Source: Moritella dasanensis ArB 0140 (lineage in GTDB: Bacteria > Pseudomonadota > Gammaproteobacteria > Enterobacterales > Moritellaceae). Taken from it: 57,727 nucleotides of DNA. The stretch covers positions 1-57,727 of the forward strand of contig NZ_AKXQ01000031.1 of assembly GCF_000276805.1 (NCBI RefSeq). The letters are read 5' to 3'. Shown here piece by piece: positions 18,846 to 26,915 of this stretch. Below the pieces are notes generated by a model. That model did no database searches. It saw only the letters and a program-made list of their open reading frames with translations, and had not been told where the DNA came from. The translations under genes and the position numbers were made by a program. Numbering within the stretch: the first letter of the stretch is position 1; the number at the start of each line of letters is the position of its first letter.

Positions 18846-19486
18846 AGTTCCACCTCTGCTGCTGCAACGATATTCGCGTTGTGGCCTTGTGCAAGTTTAG
18901 GCAAGTTAACCTTGGTTATTTTCCAGCCTGCGTGTACTAAAATACCACGGTAAGGTGCTGAACCGAGTACGTTACCAATTAGCTTAATTTCAGATGGGTT
19001 AAAACCTTCAGCGACGGTTACTTGGCTTTCTTCTTCTTCAGTGCGAATTGGCGTGAAACTAAAGTATTCATTGATTACTTTTTTGCTGCCAGTATGAATA
19101 ATACGTGCTGCGGCACCAATTTGTTCGTCAGACGCGCCGGTTAAATCTTCTTGGATAAAATCGATAAAACGCGCTTCATTTTGGAGTAATGACAAAAGCT
19201 GACAAGCGGCAGCAGGGCTTGCTTCTTGTAGTGGGGCTTTGATTTCGACAATCTTTTCAACTTCAACGATTTTCTCAACGTCAACGTGTTTGATTACCTC
19301 TACAATTTTTTCTACTTCCACTTTAACTTCAATTTCTTTTTCAACAATCTTTTCTATTTCAACTGTTTTTTTACCGCCTCGAATGAGAGTGAGTAGTAAC
19401 AGGATCACGGAAAGCGCGAATAAAGCAATGTGCGCTGCGTCAGGGCCAGCAGGTAGTTCAGAGATATTTGTAAGGTCGAAGTTCAT
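18842..19486 (-). CDS. Membrane-anchored DUF2760 protein
   Basis: 214 residues. A short N-terminus is followed by one transmembrane helix (about 18-36, HIALFALSVILLLLTLIRGG), then a highly repetitive charged stalk (about 39-85) built of VEKIVEV/I units, then a globular DUF2760 domain from about residue 90 (LLSLLQNEARFIDFIQEDL, VAEGFNPSEIKL, GILVHAGWKI). The charge pattern after the helix suggests the stalk and domain are cytoplasmic, where they could recruit the Hsp70 proteins encoded next; that is inference. First gene of the operon; its stop codon overlaps the Hsp70 start. DUF2760 has no established function. Confidence 0.82.
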   Translation of the reverse strand: MNFDLTNISELPAGPDAAHIALFALSVILLLLTLIRGGKKTVEIEKIVEKEIEVKVEVEKIVEVIKHVDVEKIVEVEKIVEIKAPLQEASPAAACQLLSLLQNEARFIDFIQEDLTGASDEQIGAAARIIHTGSKKVINEYFSFTPIRTEEEESQVTVAEGFNPSEIKLIGNVLGSAPYRGILVHAGWKITKVNLPKLAQGHNANIVAAAEVEL

Positions 19487-19582
19487 ATATTTTACTCAAG
19501 TTTGTATAAATCAATATTATCGCGATTTTATCATAGTTATTTATGTTGCGGAGTATAATGTGATTTTTTAGCTTATTTAGCC

Positions 19583-19619
19583 TGTAGTTAGGTACAAATC
19601 ATTTGTAGTTAGGAACAAA
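19583..19619. promoter_or_regulatory. Tandem operator-like repeats before the Hsp70 operon
   Basis: Two 16-base copies of TGTAGTTAGG(T/A)ACAAA on the plus strand start 21 bases apart, two helical turns, and differ at one base. On the minus strand they read TTTGT(A/T)CCTAACTACA. They lie about 40-75 bases upstream of the start implied by a TATACT -10 box (19552-19557) that has no good -35 box. This layout fits binding of an activator, but no known regulator motif is recognised. The rest of the 19487-19858 gap holds the terminator and hairpin listed next and no gene. Confidence 0.5.
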
Positions 19620-19693
19620 GAGTAGCCATATTAGCGGAAATAATTAGAAACGTATTTTCAAGCTTAGTGATATTTTAAGAAATATAAAAAAAA

Positions 19694-19729
19694 TAAAAAA
19701 AAGCCCAGTACAAATCCTTGTAATGAGCT
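19694..19729 (-). terminator. Terminator downstream of rsmF
   Basis: On the minus strand AGCTCATTACAA, loop GGAT, TTGTACTGGGCT (12 pairs with one mismatch and one G-T) and then a run of eight T. It separates rsmF transcription from the DUF2760–Hsp70 operon. Confidence 0.85.
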
Positions 19730-19815
19730 TAGGGAAATTGGTATGAACGTGTATTTAAATATAGTAAATTATTTACATATATCAAATTACCGTCATTTTA
19801 TTGTGCGCTTAAGCA

Positions 19816-19848
19816 AATTCAGAACCCACTATCGATGGGATCTGAATT
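19816..19848. terminator. Hairpin at the 3' end of rsmF
   Basis: AATTCAGA-A-CCCA pairs with TGGG-A-TCTGAATT, 12 pairs around one mismatch, starting 11 bases after the rsmF stop. There is no T-run after it; the strong terminator lies about 90 bases further on. Likely a stabilising 3' hairpin. Confidence 0.5.
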
Positions 19849-19858
19849 CATTAACTCT

Positions 19859-21319
19859 TTATTCATTAAACAAGTTGTTATCGCGTACTAGGTCGCGTGG
19901 GTAATTATTTTTCAAGCGTTGATTAACACGCTTACCTAAACCAAGCACACTGCCTTCAAGTAATACAACAAGCTCACCTTGTAGGGCATCTAAATCTTCA
20001 ATCTCGATATCAGAGAAGCTAATATCACGACCCATGATGTATTGTTTCGCTTGTTCAATATTCAGTGACACCGTGTTTTTATCACAGTGATGACCAAAAA
20101 TACGCGCCCATTCATGTTGAGCTCGGAAGCCTTTCTTGAATTTTTCAGCAATTTTGATACCGATACGATCAAATTTGAATTTGCCAATGAACGCTGGAAA
20201 CTCTTTAGGGAATAACCAGATTTCACTATCGCGATGATAGAAAACGCCACTCTCAAATTCAAAGCTAAATGCATCACGGAAATAATCACGAATGGCGTCA
20301 TTTTCGTCACGGCTAACAGGGCTGAATGGGAATATTAAGCGTTTTTTCTTTTTAATAGGGCGTAAACCCTGCGATTCTTTTTTAGTGAATTTAGCAACAA
20401 AGAAACCTTCACTGTTATAAATCTGCGGCCAAACGTGTAAGTAACCTTCCGCAGTAAGACAGTTATTCGCGGTTGGGAACAAATCGTTAAGCGGAACTAC
20501 TTCGGCATGGTCTGGATAGAGGTCGAGTAAATGTTGGCAAACCGCTTGGTTTTCAGTGTTGTTTAGTGTGCAAGTTGAATAGATTAACGTGCCACCGGGT
20601 TTTAACGCTTTAAATGCGCTTTCAATTAATTCTTTCTGAATGTCGGCAATGTCATTGATACTTTTTAACGACCAATTAAGCATTGCTTTGTCATCTTTGC
20701 GGATAGCGCCTTCACCAGAACAAGGCGCGTCCAGTAATACCGCATCAAACATTTCAGGTAACCAGGTGCCAAAAACATTCGCGTCATAGTGACTAAGGGC
20801 GATGTTTTTAATGCCACAACGTTGAATATTTGCACTGAGTACTTTTAAACGGCTTGATGACAACTCGTTCGCAACGATGAAGTTGTTGTTATTACATAAT
20901 GCTGCAATTTGGCTAGTCTTCGAACCTGGCGATGATGCACAATCAAGAATAGTGGCATATTGCGCGGCTACATCTGTTACTTGTGCTTTGAATAATGCTG
21001 TAACAGGCAGCATCGAACTTGCTTCTTGAATATAGAATAAGCCAGCGATGTGTTCCCAGCTATTACCTAATTTAGTCTCAGTATTTTCTTGTTCTAACCA
21101 AAACCCTTCTAAACACCAAGGGATAGGGGTTAATAACCACTGTTTTGTTTTCGCTAACTGTTGAAATTCTTCAACAGAGATTTTAAGCGTATTAACACGA
21201 ACACTGGTTTTCAATGGTGTTTTACAACAAGCAATAAAGTCATCCATAGAGAGATGTTCGGGAATAATGTTACCCATTAATGTGAGGTAATCTTCAGGCA
21301 GTTTTATATTGGAATGCAC
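19859..21319 (-). CDS. rsmF: 16S rRNA m5C1407 methyltransferase RsmF
   Basis: SAM-dependent RNA methyltransferase (E. coli YebU) that makes 5-methylcytosine at position 1407 of 16S rRNA. 486 residues (479 in E. coli). The N-terminal FKTSVRVNT-like region (LKTSVRVNTLKIS), the SAM motif LDCASSPGSKTSQIA, LDAPCSGEGAIRKD with one catalytic cysteine and YSTCTLNNTEN with the other are visible, followed by the C-terminal PUA-like region typical of RsmF. The start is GTG (GTG CAT TCC) with a weak ribosome-binding sequence. Downstream of letB as in E. coli yebS–yebT–yebU. Confidence 0.96.
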   Translation of the reverse strand: MHSNIKLPEDYLTLMGNIIPEHLSMDDFIACCKTPLKTSVRVNTLKISVEEFQQLAKTKQWLLTPIPWCLEGFWLEQENTETKLGNSWEHIAGLFYIQEASSMLPVTALFKAQVTDVAAQYATILDCASSPGSKTSQIAALCNNNNFIVANELSSSRLKVLSANIQRCGIKNIALSHYDANVFGTWLPEMFDAVLLDAPCSGEGAIRKDDKAMLNWSLKSINDIADIQKELIESAFKALKPGGTLIYSTCTLNNTENQAVCQHLLDLYPDHAEVVPLNDLFPTANNCLTAEGYLHVWPQIYNSEGFFVAKFTKKESQGLRPIKKKKRLIFPFSPVSRDENDAIRDYFRDAFSFEFESGVFYHRDSEIWLFPKEFPAFIGKFKFDRIGIKIAEKFKKGFRAQHEWARIFGHHCDKNTVSLNIEQAKQYIMGRDISFSDIEIEDLDALQGELVVLLEGSVLGLGKRVNQRLKNNYPRDLVRDNNLFNE

Positions 21320-21360
21320 TTTATAAGCTCAATTGAAAAATAAGGGGGTATTTTATCACA

Positions 21361-21450
21361 TACCCAAGTTACTTCAAGATGCTATATCAGGGGCGAACAT
21401 GGGTATTTACCCCAGCTACTTCAAGGTTGGGATTGTTGAAGTAGCTGGGG
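21361..21450. repeat. Palindromic intergenic repeat between letB and rsmF
   Basis: A perfect 15-bp inverted repeat CCCCAGCTACTTCAA/TTGAAGTAGCTGGGG (21410-21424 and 21436-21450) is preceded by a degenerate direct copy, ACCCAAGTTACTTCAAG, at 21362-21378. The outer TACCC (21361-21365) also pairs with GGGTA at 21401-21405. The composition recalls ERIC-type intergenic repeats, whose ends contain CTTGAAGTA. It ends nine bases from the letB stop codon and may act as a 3' stabiliser or terminator. Confidence 0.6.
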
Positions 21451-21458
21451 AGGAGGCG

Positions 21459-24179
21459 TTACTTAGTTGGTTTTTCTATTTTAGGATCCCACTTAAGCCA
21501 ATCTGGATTCACTTCTTGAGCCAAATTGAATTGGGTAAAAGGTGCAGCTAATTGGCCGCTGCCATTTGAATTATTACCTGCATCCGGTGTTGCAAACGCA
21601 ATACCACCCGCTAAAATCGTTTTTAATGATTCAGCTTTTAACGTCGCACCGGTTAGACCGATATCGACGTTAAACCCAGAAACAGCCCAGAACCGACTAT
21701 TATTACGGACTAAGTGTTGGTACTTAGGCTCGATGTTAAGTGTAATCAGTACTTTATCACTTTGTGCTGATAATTCTGAATAGGTCACTGAACCGACTTC
21801 GACCTGGCGGAAGTAGACAGGGGTTCCGGGTGTTAAGCCCATTAACCGTTGGCTAACGACAGTGACAGACAAACCAACATTCTCAGCGGCGATGTCCGGC
21901 GCACTATTAAGGACTTTAAAGCGACTGACGTGCTTGCCTTGGCCTTTCGTTACATTGATATAAGCACCTGAAATGAGTGTATTGGCGTTTTTAATGCCAT
22001 CGAGACCCACTTCAACACTTTCTAACCAGTACTGGCTACCTTGCTGCACGAAGTATTTGGCATAATCAGTTTCTAGTTTAGCCGTTGCTTCAATAAAGCC
22101 TTGTTCTACTTTTAACTTGATCGCGCTAATTTCACCAACCTTGATACCTTTGTGTTTAATTTCGGTTCCGACATTAATGTCAGCCCCAGATGTAAAGGTT
22201 AATGTGACTGTCGGACGGTCATCGGTTGCAGCAGCAAAGCTACGGAACAATTTGTAATGCGTGGCTTTGGACTTAGCGAGGCTGACTTTGTTGTCATTAA
22301 CAGGTTTGATGTTATCGAAGTTGATACCCCCAGTTGCAATGGTCAGTAACGATTCGGTTTGCACTTTTAAATTACTCAAGCTACCAGAGATATCAATGCC
22401 TGAAACATCCCAAAATACACTGTTACTGTTAATTAAGTGTGCATATTGGCTAAAAATATCCAAGGTGATCACAATATGTTCGTTGTCGGCAGCCAAACGG
22501 AAATCAGCCACTGAACCAACGGCGAGTTTACGGTAATAAACCGGCGCACCATTTGAAATAACGTGACTCGGTTTACTTAACAGTGTAATCGTCTTATTCG
22601 CTTTAAACGCATTGCTGCCTAATTTTGCCAGCGCAAGAGAAGGGTAGAGTTGGTATTGTTGATGACGACTTTTTGATTTGAATGCCTTGTCGTTCACAAG
22701 TTCGATACCACCACTGATTAATGCCGCAATGGGTGCTGACTTGATATTAAGACCTGACACATTGGCGTCGACAGACACACCACTGATATTGATAAAACGT
22801 GTCGAACGTTTAAGTAAATGGGCATAATCTTGGTAGATGTTAACGCCTAAATCTATCAGGTTAGTTTTAGTGTTAAACGTTACGTGGCTAATGTGGCCAA
22901 TCGGGTAGTTCTTGTAATAGACTTTATTGCCTACCGCTAATCCATTTGCATCATTCGCGGCAATCGAAATCTGCTTGTTTGGAATAAGATCATCGACGTT
23001 TGATACTAAGTCAAAGGTGGTTTGTAGCTCGCCTTGCCCAGGAGTGAAAAGAATGTAATTACCGGTGACAAAATTAGCCACATTCTTGGTTTCAGTAACT
23101 GACAGTTTTGCTTTTTCAACCCAAAATTGAGTCCCTGCACGTAATAACTCGGCAACGTCTGGGTCGACGTCAGCAAATGCTTTTGGTGTTACTTGTTGTG
23201 TTTTAGGATCTATAGATTGCGTAATGACCTGTGTGACTTCACCAACCTGTTGACCGTTTAAATAGATATTGTTACCTATTTTAATGTCATTGGTGTTGGA
23301 TAAATTAAATTCAATTTGAACTGCACGTTCAGCATCGCTTATATTGCTATAAAGCGTATAAGCTTGATTATTTTTGACTTCAATACCGTCTGTTGGTGAA
23401 TCAAATGCGAGCGCACCACTGATAATCGCGGTGAGACTTTCAGTTTGAATTTTAACGCCATCAAAGCCAAACTCGGCATTAATACCGCTTGCATTCCAAA
23501 AACGTGAGTTGTCTTTTACCAGGTAGCTGTATTGGTGATTGATCACGGCTTCGATTAATATGTTGTCAGTGTCTTTATCTAGTTTGAAACTGTGAACTTG
23601 ACCAACGGGGATCTTTTTATAAAATATTTCAGAGCCAGGGCGAACGGAAGCCAGTTTATCTGTGCTTAATCGTACAATTAAGCCTTGATCATCGGGCAAG
23701 TTGTTTGGTGCTGTTTGTACCGCATTAAACTTAATGCTGTATTCGCCATCCCCTGGGGCTACATCAATGTAATTACCCGTCACTAATGCGTCAAGTCCTG
23801 ATATGCCGGCAATAGATGCTTTGGGCGCGACTAACCAAAACTGCGTATTTTCACGTAATACAGGTTCGGCTTTACTGTCAACTTCAGCGGTGACATAAAC
23901 ACTTCTAAGATCATCATCTAAGGCAATCTTTTTGACTTTACCGATGACCAAACCTTGATACTTGATCAGGGTTTTACCTTCGACAATACCGTTGGCATTC
24001 GCAAAATGAATGCGGAATTCAATCCCGGCTTGGGCAATACTTTGATACATGAGGTATAACCCAAGCAAGATTGCGACAATCGGTAATAGCCAGATTGGTG
24101 ACATCACATTAGGTTTATGCAATACCGGTTTCGGGGCATTACAATTTTCAGGCATGTCTGGTTCGTTATTTTCTTTCAT
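21459..24179 (-). CDS. letB: Seven-domain MCE lipid transport protein LetB
   Basis: Inner-membrane-anchored protein that forms a tunnel across the periplasm for lipid traffic between the two membranes. 906 residues: one N-terminal transmembrane helix (about 28-47, SPIWLLPIVAILLGLYLMY) followed by seven MCE repeats. Each shows the pattern GxxVxYxxxxVGxV: KYQGLVIGKV, FYKKIPVGQV, YLNGQQVGEV, YYKNYPIGHI, YYRKLAVGSV, KHKGIKVGEI and YFRQVEVGSV. Seven repeats identify LetB (YebT, 877 residues) rather than PqiB, which has three. The ATG overlaps the end of the letA C-terminal half by 14 bases, so the genes are co-translated. Confidence 0.94.
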   Translation of the reverse strand: MKENNEPDMPENCNAPKPVLHKPNVMSPIWLLPIVAILLGLYLMYQSIAQAGIEFRIHFANANGIVEGKTLIKYQGLVIGKVKKIALDDDLRSVYVTAEVDSKAEPVLRENTQFWLVAPKASIAGISGLDALVTGNYIDVAPGDGEYSIKFNAVQTAPNNLPDDQGLIVRLSTDKLASVRPGSEIFYKKIPVGQVHSFKLDKDTDNILIEAVINHQYSYLVKDNSRFWNASGINAEFGFDGVKIQTESLTAIISGALAFDSPTDGIEVKNNQAYTLYSNISDAERAVQIEFNLSNTNDIKIGNNIYLNGQQVGEVTQVITQSIDPKTQQVTPKAFADVDPDVAELLRAGTQFWVEKAKLSVTETKNVANFVTGNYILFTPGQGELQTTFDLVSNVDDLIPNKQISIAANDANGLAVGNKVYYKNYPIGHISHVTFNTKTNLIDLGVNIYQDYAHLLKRSTRFINISGVSVDANVSGLNIKSAPIAALISGGIELVNDKAFKSKSRHQQYQLYPSLALAKLGSNAFKANKTITLLSKPSHVISNGAPVYYRKLAVGSVADFRLAADNEHIVITLDIFSQYAHLINSNSVFWDVSGIDISGSLSNLKVQTESLLTIATGGINFDNIKPVNDNKVSLAKSKATHYKLFRSFAAATDDRPTVTLTFTSGADINVGTEIKHKGIKVGEISAIKLKVEQGFIEATAKLETDYAKYFVQQGSQYWLESVEVGLDGIKNANTLISGAYINVTKGQGKHVSRFKVLNSAPDIAAENVGLSVTVVSQRLMGLTPGTPVYFRQVEVGSVTYSELSAQSDKVLITLNIEPKYQHLVRNNSRFWAVSGFNVDIGLTGATLKAESLKTILAGGIAFATPDAGNNSNGSGQLAAPFTQFNLAQEVNPDWLKWDPKIEKPTK

Positions 24180-24789
24180 TTTTATGGTTTAAATCCCAAA
24201 TTAAACGTGTGTCAAAACTTTCAGCAGCTAAGATTGTTAATACAACAACCAAACCAAAGCAAGTCGCTCCATATCCGGGATCCACTGAGAGTAAATTACC
24301 TCGGTTGATCACCGCGACCATAATCGATATAACAAACAAATCCATAATGGACCATTTACCGATCCAATGAATTGCATTAAATAATAATAATTTCCGTTTT
24401 GGTGCAATAAATATCTTATTTTGCACGGATAACAAAATCAGCCCTAACCCTATTATTTTAAATAACGGCACTAAAATAGAGGCCACAAAAATAATAATCG
24501 CGATGCCTAAATCGTTACTTTTTGCTAGTGCGATGGTACCCGACATAATGGTGTCTGGTGTCGCCTTACCTGTGCTTGTTAATGTGCTAATCGGTAATAA
24601 GTTTGCTGGGATCATCATGAATGCAGCCGCAAGTAGATAAGCCCACGTTTTTTGGATGCTACTCGGGATCCTAAAATGGACTTGTGTAAAACAGCGAGGG
24701 CAGTGTTGACGCTTAATATCCTCTTTTACGCTGATGAGCAGATGACACTCATGGCACTTAGCTATCTGATTATCTTTAGCGTTTTGCAT
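24166..24789 (-). CDS. letA: LetA-type membrane protein, C-terminal half
   Basis: About 207 residues with a four-cysteine zinc ribbon (CHECHLL ... CPRC) and four hydrophobic helices of the PqiA/LetA family (PANLLPIST is the typical post-helix motif). In E. coli LetA (YebS, 427 residues) two such modules are fused; here they are two genes, and this one is the second module. The preferred start is the ATG at 24789, behind GGAAAA; an earlier in-frame ATG at 24819 would add ten residues and lengthen the overlap with the upstream gene. Works with LetB, possibly loading lipid into the tunnel from the inner membrane. Confidence 0.85.
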   Translation of the reverse strand: MQNAKDNQIAKCHECHLLISVKEDIKRQHCPRCFTQVHFRIPSSIQKTWAYLLAAAFMMIPANLLPISTLTSTGKATPDTIMSGTIALAKSNDLGIAIIIFVASILVPLFKIIGLGLILLSVQNKIFIAPKRKLLLFNAIHWIGKWSIMDLFVISIMVAVINRGNLLSVDPGYGATCFGLVVVLTILAAESFDTRLIWDLNHKNERK

Positions 24790-25384
24790 TTTTTTCCATT
24801 TTTTGCCAGAAGGTTTCAAGGTTTAACCTATACATAATAAGGCTAGAGACAAACATCAGTGATACAAAACTGAGTAAGCCAAATTGTAATTTGATATCAG
24901 CGATGTCGGAAAGTTTAAATACCGCGATTAAAAAACTGACGAGGTAAACTTCTAACATACTCCATTCGGTAAAAAATTTAACTAGCTTGAGTAATAAAAT
25001 AAGTTGCGGTGTATTACGTTTTGTCAGTAACAATAAGCAAGCTTGGGTGAGGCAAGATAAAAACAGAAAGGGGGCAACGAAACTACAAAAAATAACCAAT
25101 AGGCCGACGAAATAAAACTTTTTGTCAAATAATGTCCAAGCACCTTGAATCAGCGTTGCGGCCTCTTCGACACCTAACATGGTGATGGTAAACATGGGGA
25201 ATACATTGGCGATAACAACAAGTATGAGGCCTGTAATTGAAAGTGCCAATATACTGCTTATCGAAAAATCATTGTTTTTGTAGAGTAGCGTATTACAGCG
25301 TGGGCAGTGTGCATGTCTATTTTTTGCTATAGGCACGTGATTGACAATTAGGTCGCATTTATTACACACATTAATATTTGACAT
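24776..25384 (-). CDS. letA: LetA-type membrane protein, N-terminal half
   Basis: 202 residues with a zinc ribbon near the N-terminus (CNKCDLI ... CPRC) and four membrane helices; VIANVFPMFTI is the conserved PqiA motif. It corresponds to the first module of E. coli LetA. Its final codons overlap the start of the second half by 14 bases (or 44 with the longer start) in another frame, so a simple frameshift could have split or could fuse the two. Both halves look intact, so this is more probably a stable two-subunit form than a pseudogene. First gene of letA–letA–letB–rsmF, divergent from yebG. Confidence 0.87.
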   Translation of the reverse strand: MSNINVCNKCDLIVNHVPIAKNRHAHCPRCNTLLYKNNDFSISSILALSITGLILVVIANVFPMFTITMLGVEEAATLIQGAWTLFDKKFYFVGLLVIFCSFVAPFLFLSCLTQACLLLLTKRNTPQLILLLKLVKFFTEWSMLEVYLVSFLIAVFKLSDIADIKLQFGLLSFVSLMFVSSLIMYRLNLETFWQKMEKNAKR

Positions 25385-25610
25385 TCAAACCCGCTAATAG
25401 CTAATTATTTATGCTTGTATACACGCACCATTTAATCATTAAAGGTAGCACGTTTCATAATGTGTTCATTAATAGCATTGTTTTATTACAAATATCAACA
25501 CTATCACTAATTTATGCTACATGAATATAGAAACAATACGGTGTTTTTGTTTATACCGGACTGAATCAAGCATATTTTATGGCCAACGACTTGAATTCAT
25601 CGTAAATACT

Positions 25611-25640
25611 AAATACACTGTCATAATATACAGTGTATTT
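25611..25640 (+). promoter_or_regulatory. LexA (SOS) box before yebG
   Basis: The core CTGT-N8-ACAG at 25618-25633 fits the gammaproteobacterial LexA consensus and is embedded in a perfect 11-bp inverted repeat AAATACACTGT/ACAGTGTATTT. It ends 14 bases before the yebG start codon, so LexA bound here would block transcription. yebG is a known SOS gene in E. coli. Confidence 0.9.
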
Positions 25641-25653
25641 AGGGGATTGGTTC

Positions 25654-25965
25654 ATGGCCGTAATAGTAAAGTATGTAGTTGAACGAAATGGTGTGGAAAA
25701 AATGACGTCTACAAGTAAAAAAGAAGCTGATGCATATGACAAAATGTTGGATGTTGCCGAGGGGCTTACCGACTTCATCAGCACATCGTCGCTTGAAATC
25801 GATGATCGCCTCACTGAAGAGTTAGCATTATACCTGGCACAAAACAGTACATCACTACAGCACATTTTAAAAGGCGGTAAGTTAAAAGCGCCAGAAGAGA
25901 AAGAACAAAAGGCCCCTAAAGCTAAAAAGGCGGCAAAAAACACCTCAGAAAAAGAAGCTGCTTAA
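25654..25965 (+). CDS. yebG: SOS-induced protein YebG
   Basis: Small DNA-damage-inducible protein; the E. coli homologue binds damaged or structured DNA, but its role is not settled. 103 residues from the ATG at 25654, behind AGGGGAT (an ATG seven codons upstream lies in the LexA box and is not used). The N-terminus MAVIVKYVVERNGVEKMTST and the conserved ADAYDKMLDVAE helix are typical; the C-terminus is a lysine/alanine-rich tail (KAKKAAKNTS). Divergent from letA and upstream of proQ, in a place different from E. coli. Confidence 0.93.
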   Translation: MAVIVKYVVERNGVEKMTSTSKKEADAYDKMLDVAEGLTDFISTSSLEIDDRLTEELALYLAQNSTSLQHILKGGKLKAPEEKEQKAPKAKKAAKNTSEKEAA

Positions 25966-26169
25966 TCTTTCATCCGGTTAATTATTGTTTATGAAAGCAT
26001 AAAAAATAGCCAGAATAGTTATTTTTTAACACCTTTTGGGGTTATGACGGCGGATTAAAGATAGCATTTAATTGCAATCGCTCTATAATAGCGATAAATT
26101 TTATACATGCGATATAGCAAGATTACGTTTTGTTATATCAGAACAATTAGAAGTAATTTAAGGTCATTC

Positions 26170-26802
26170 ATGGAAAACATTGAAAAGCTAAAAAATAGCA
26201 AAGAAGTTATCGCTTATTTGGTAGAAATATTCCCAAAATGTTTCACTGCAAAAGGCGAAGCTAAACCGCTAAAAATTGGCATTTTTCAAGATCTGGCTGA
26301 GCGTCTAAAAGAAGACTCTAAAGTTAGTAAAACATTGTTACGTACGGCTCTTCGTCAGTATACTGCAAGCTGGCGTTACCTTCACGGCGCTAAAAAAGAT
26401 GCTGTACGAGTTGACTTAGATGGCAACGAAGCAGGTGTTTTAGATGCAGAGCATATCGAGCATGCACAAAAAACACTTGAAGAAAGCAAAACTAAATTCT
26501 TCGCTGAACGTAATAAGAAAAATGCAGAACAGAAGGCTAAAGCTGAAAAGGATAAGCCTGCTGTTAAACGTGCACCTAAAAAAGTAGTTAAAAAACCTGC
26601 ACCTAAAGTAGCTCAAAAACCTACAATTCAAGTTGAACGCCCAGTAAATGAAGCGGAACTTAAATCAGGTCTAGCAGTCAAAGTTGTAATTGGTAAAGCA
26701 CCGGTACAAGCAACTATCGTTGAAGTATCTAAAGATGGTGTTCAAGTTCAATTACTATCAGGACTTTCTCTAAAAGTAAAAAGAGAGCACCTTTTTGTGT
26801 AA
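26170..26802 (+). CDS. proQ: RNA chaperone ProQ
   Basis: Global RNA-binding protein of the FinO family that stabilises sRNAs and mRNA 3' ends. 210 residues from the ATG at 26170 ([17 protein letters not shown]), with AAGG ten bases upstream; a start at 26107 would add 21 residues with no family match. Residues about 1-120 form the FinO domain ([35 protein letters not shown]); a lysine/proline-rich linker follows, then a C-terminal Tudor-like domain ([20 protein letters not shown]). Directly upstream of prc as in E. coli. Confidence 0.96.
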   Translation: MENIEKLKNSKEVIAYLVEIFPKCFTAKGEAKPLKIGIFQDLAERLKEDSKVSKTLLRTALRQYTASWRYLHGAKKDAVRVDLDGNEAGVLDAEHIEHAQKTLEESKTKFFAERNKKNAEQKAKAEKDKPAVKRAPKKVVKKPAPKVAQKPTIQVERPVNEAELKSGLAVKVVIGKAPVQATIVEVSKDGVQVQLLSGLSLKVKREHLFV

Positions 26803-26915
26803 AGCAATAAGAGTGTTCTGAATTTTTAATAGTTGAGTGTTAGCTAAATATATGAAATTTAGCTAATACTTGACTATTATTAATTTAGCGTTACTTATTC
26901 TCAAAAGGATTTTTA

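Noticed and set aside
21459..24179. Assignment of the MCE protein as PqiB
   Set aside because: It has seven MCE repeats rather than three, and its neighbours letA and rsmF match the YebS–YebT–YebU order.
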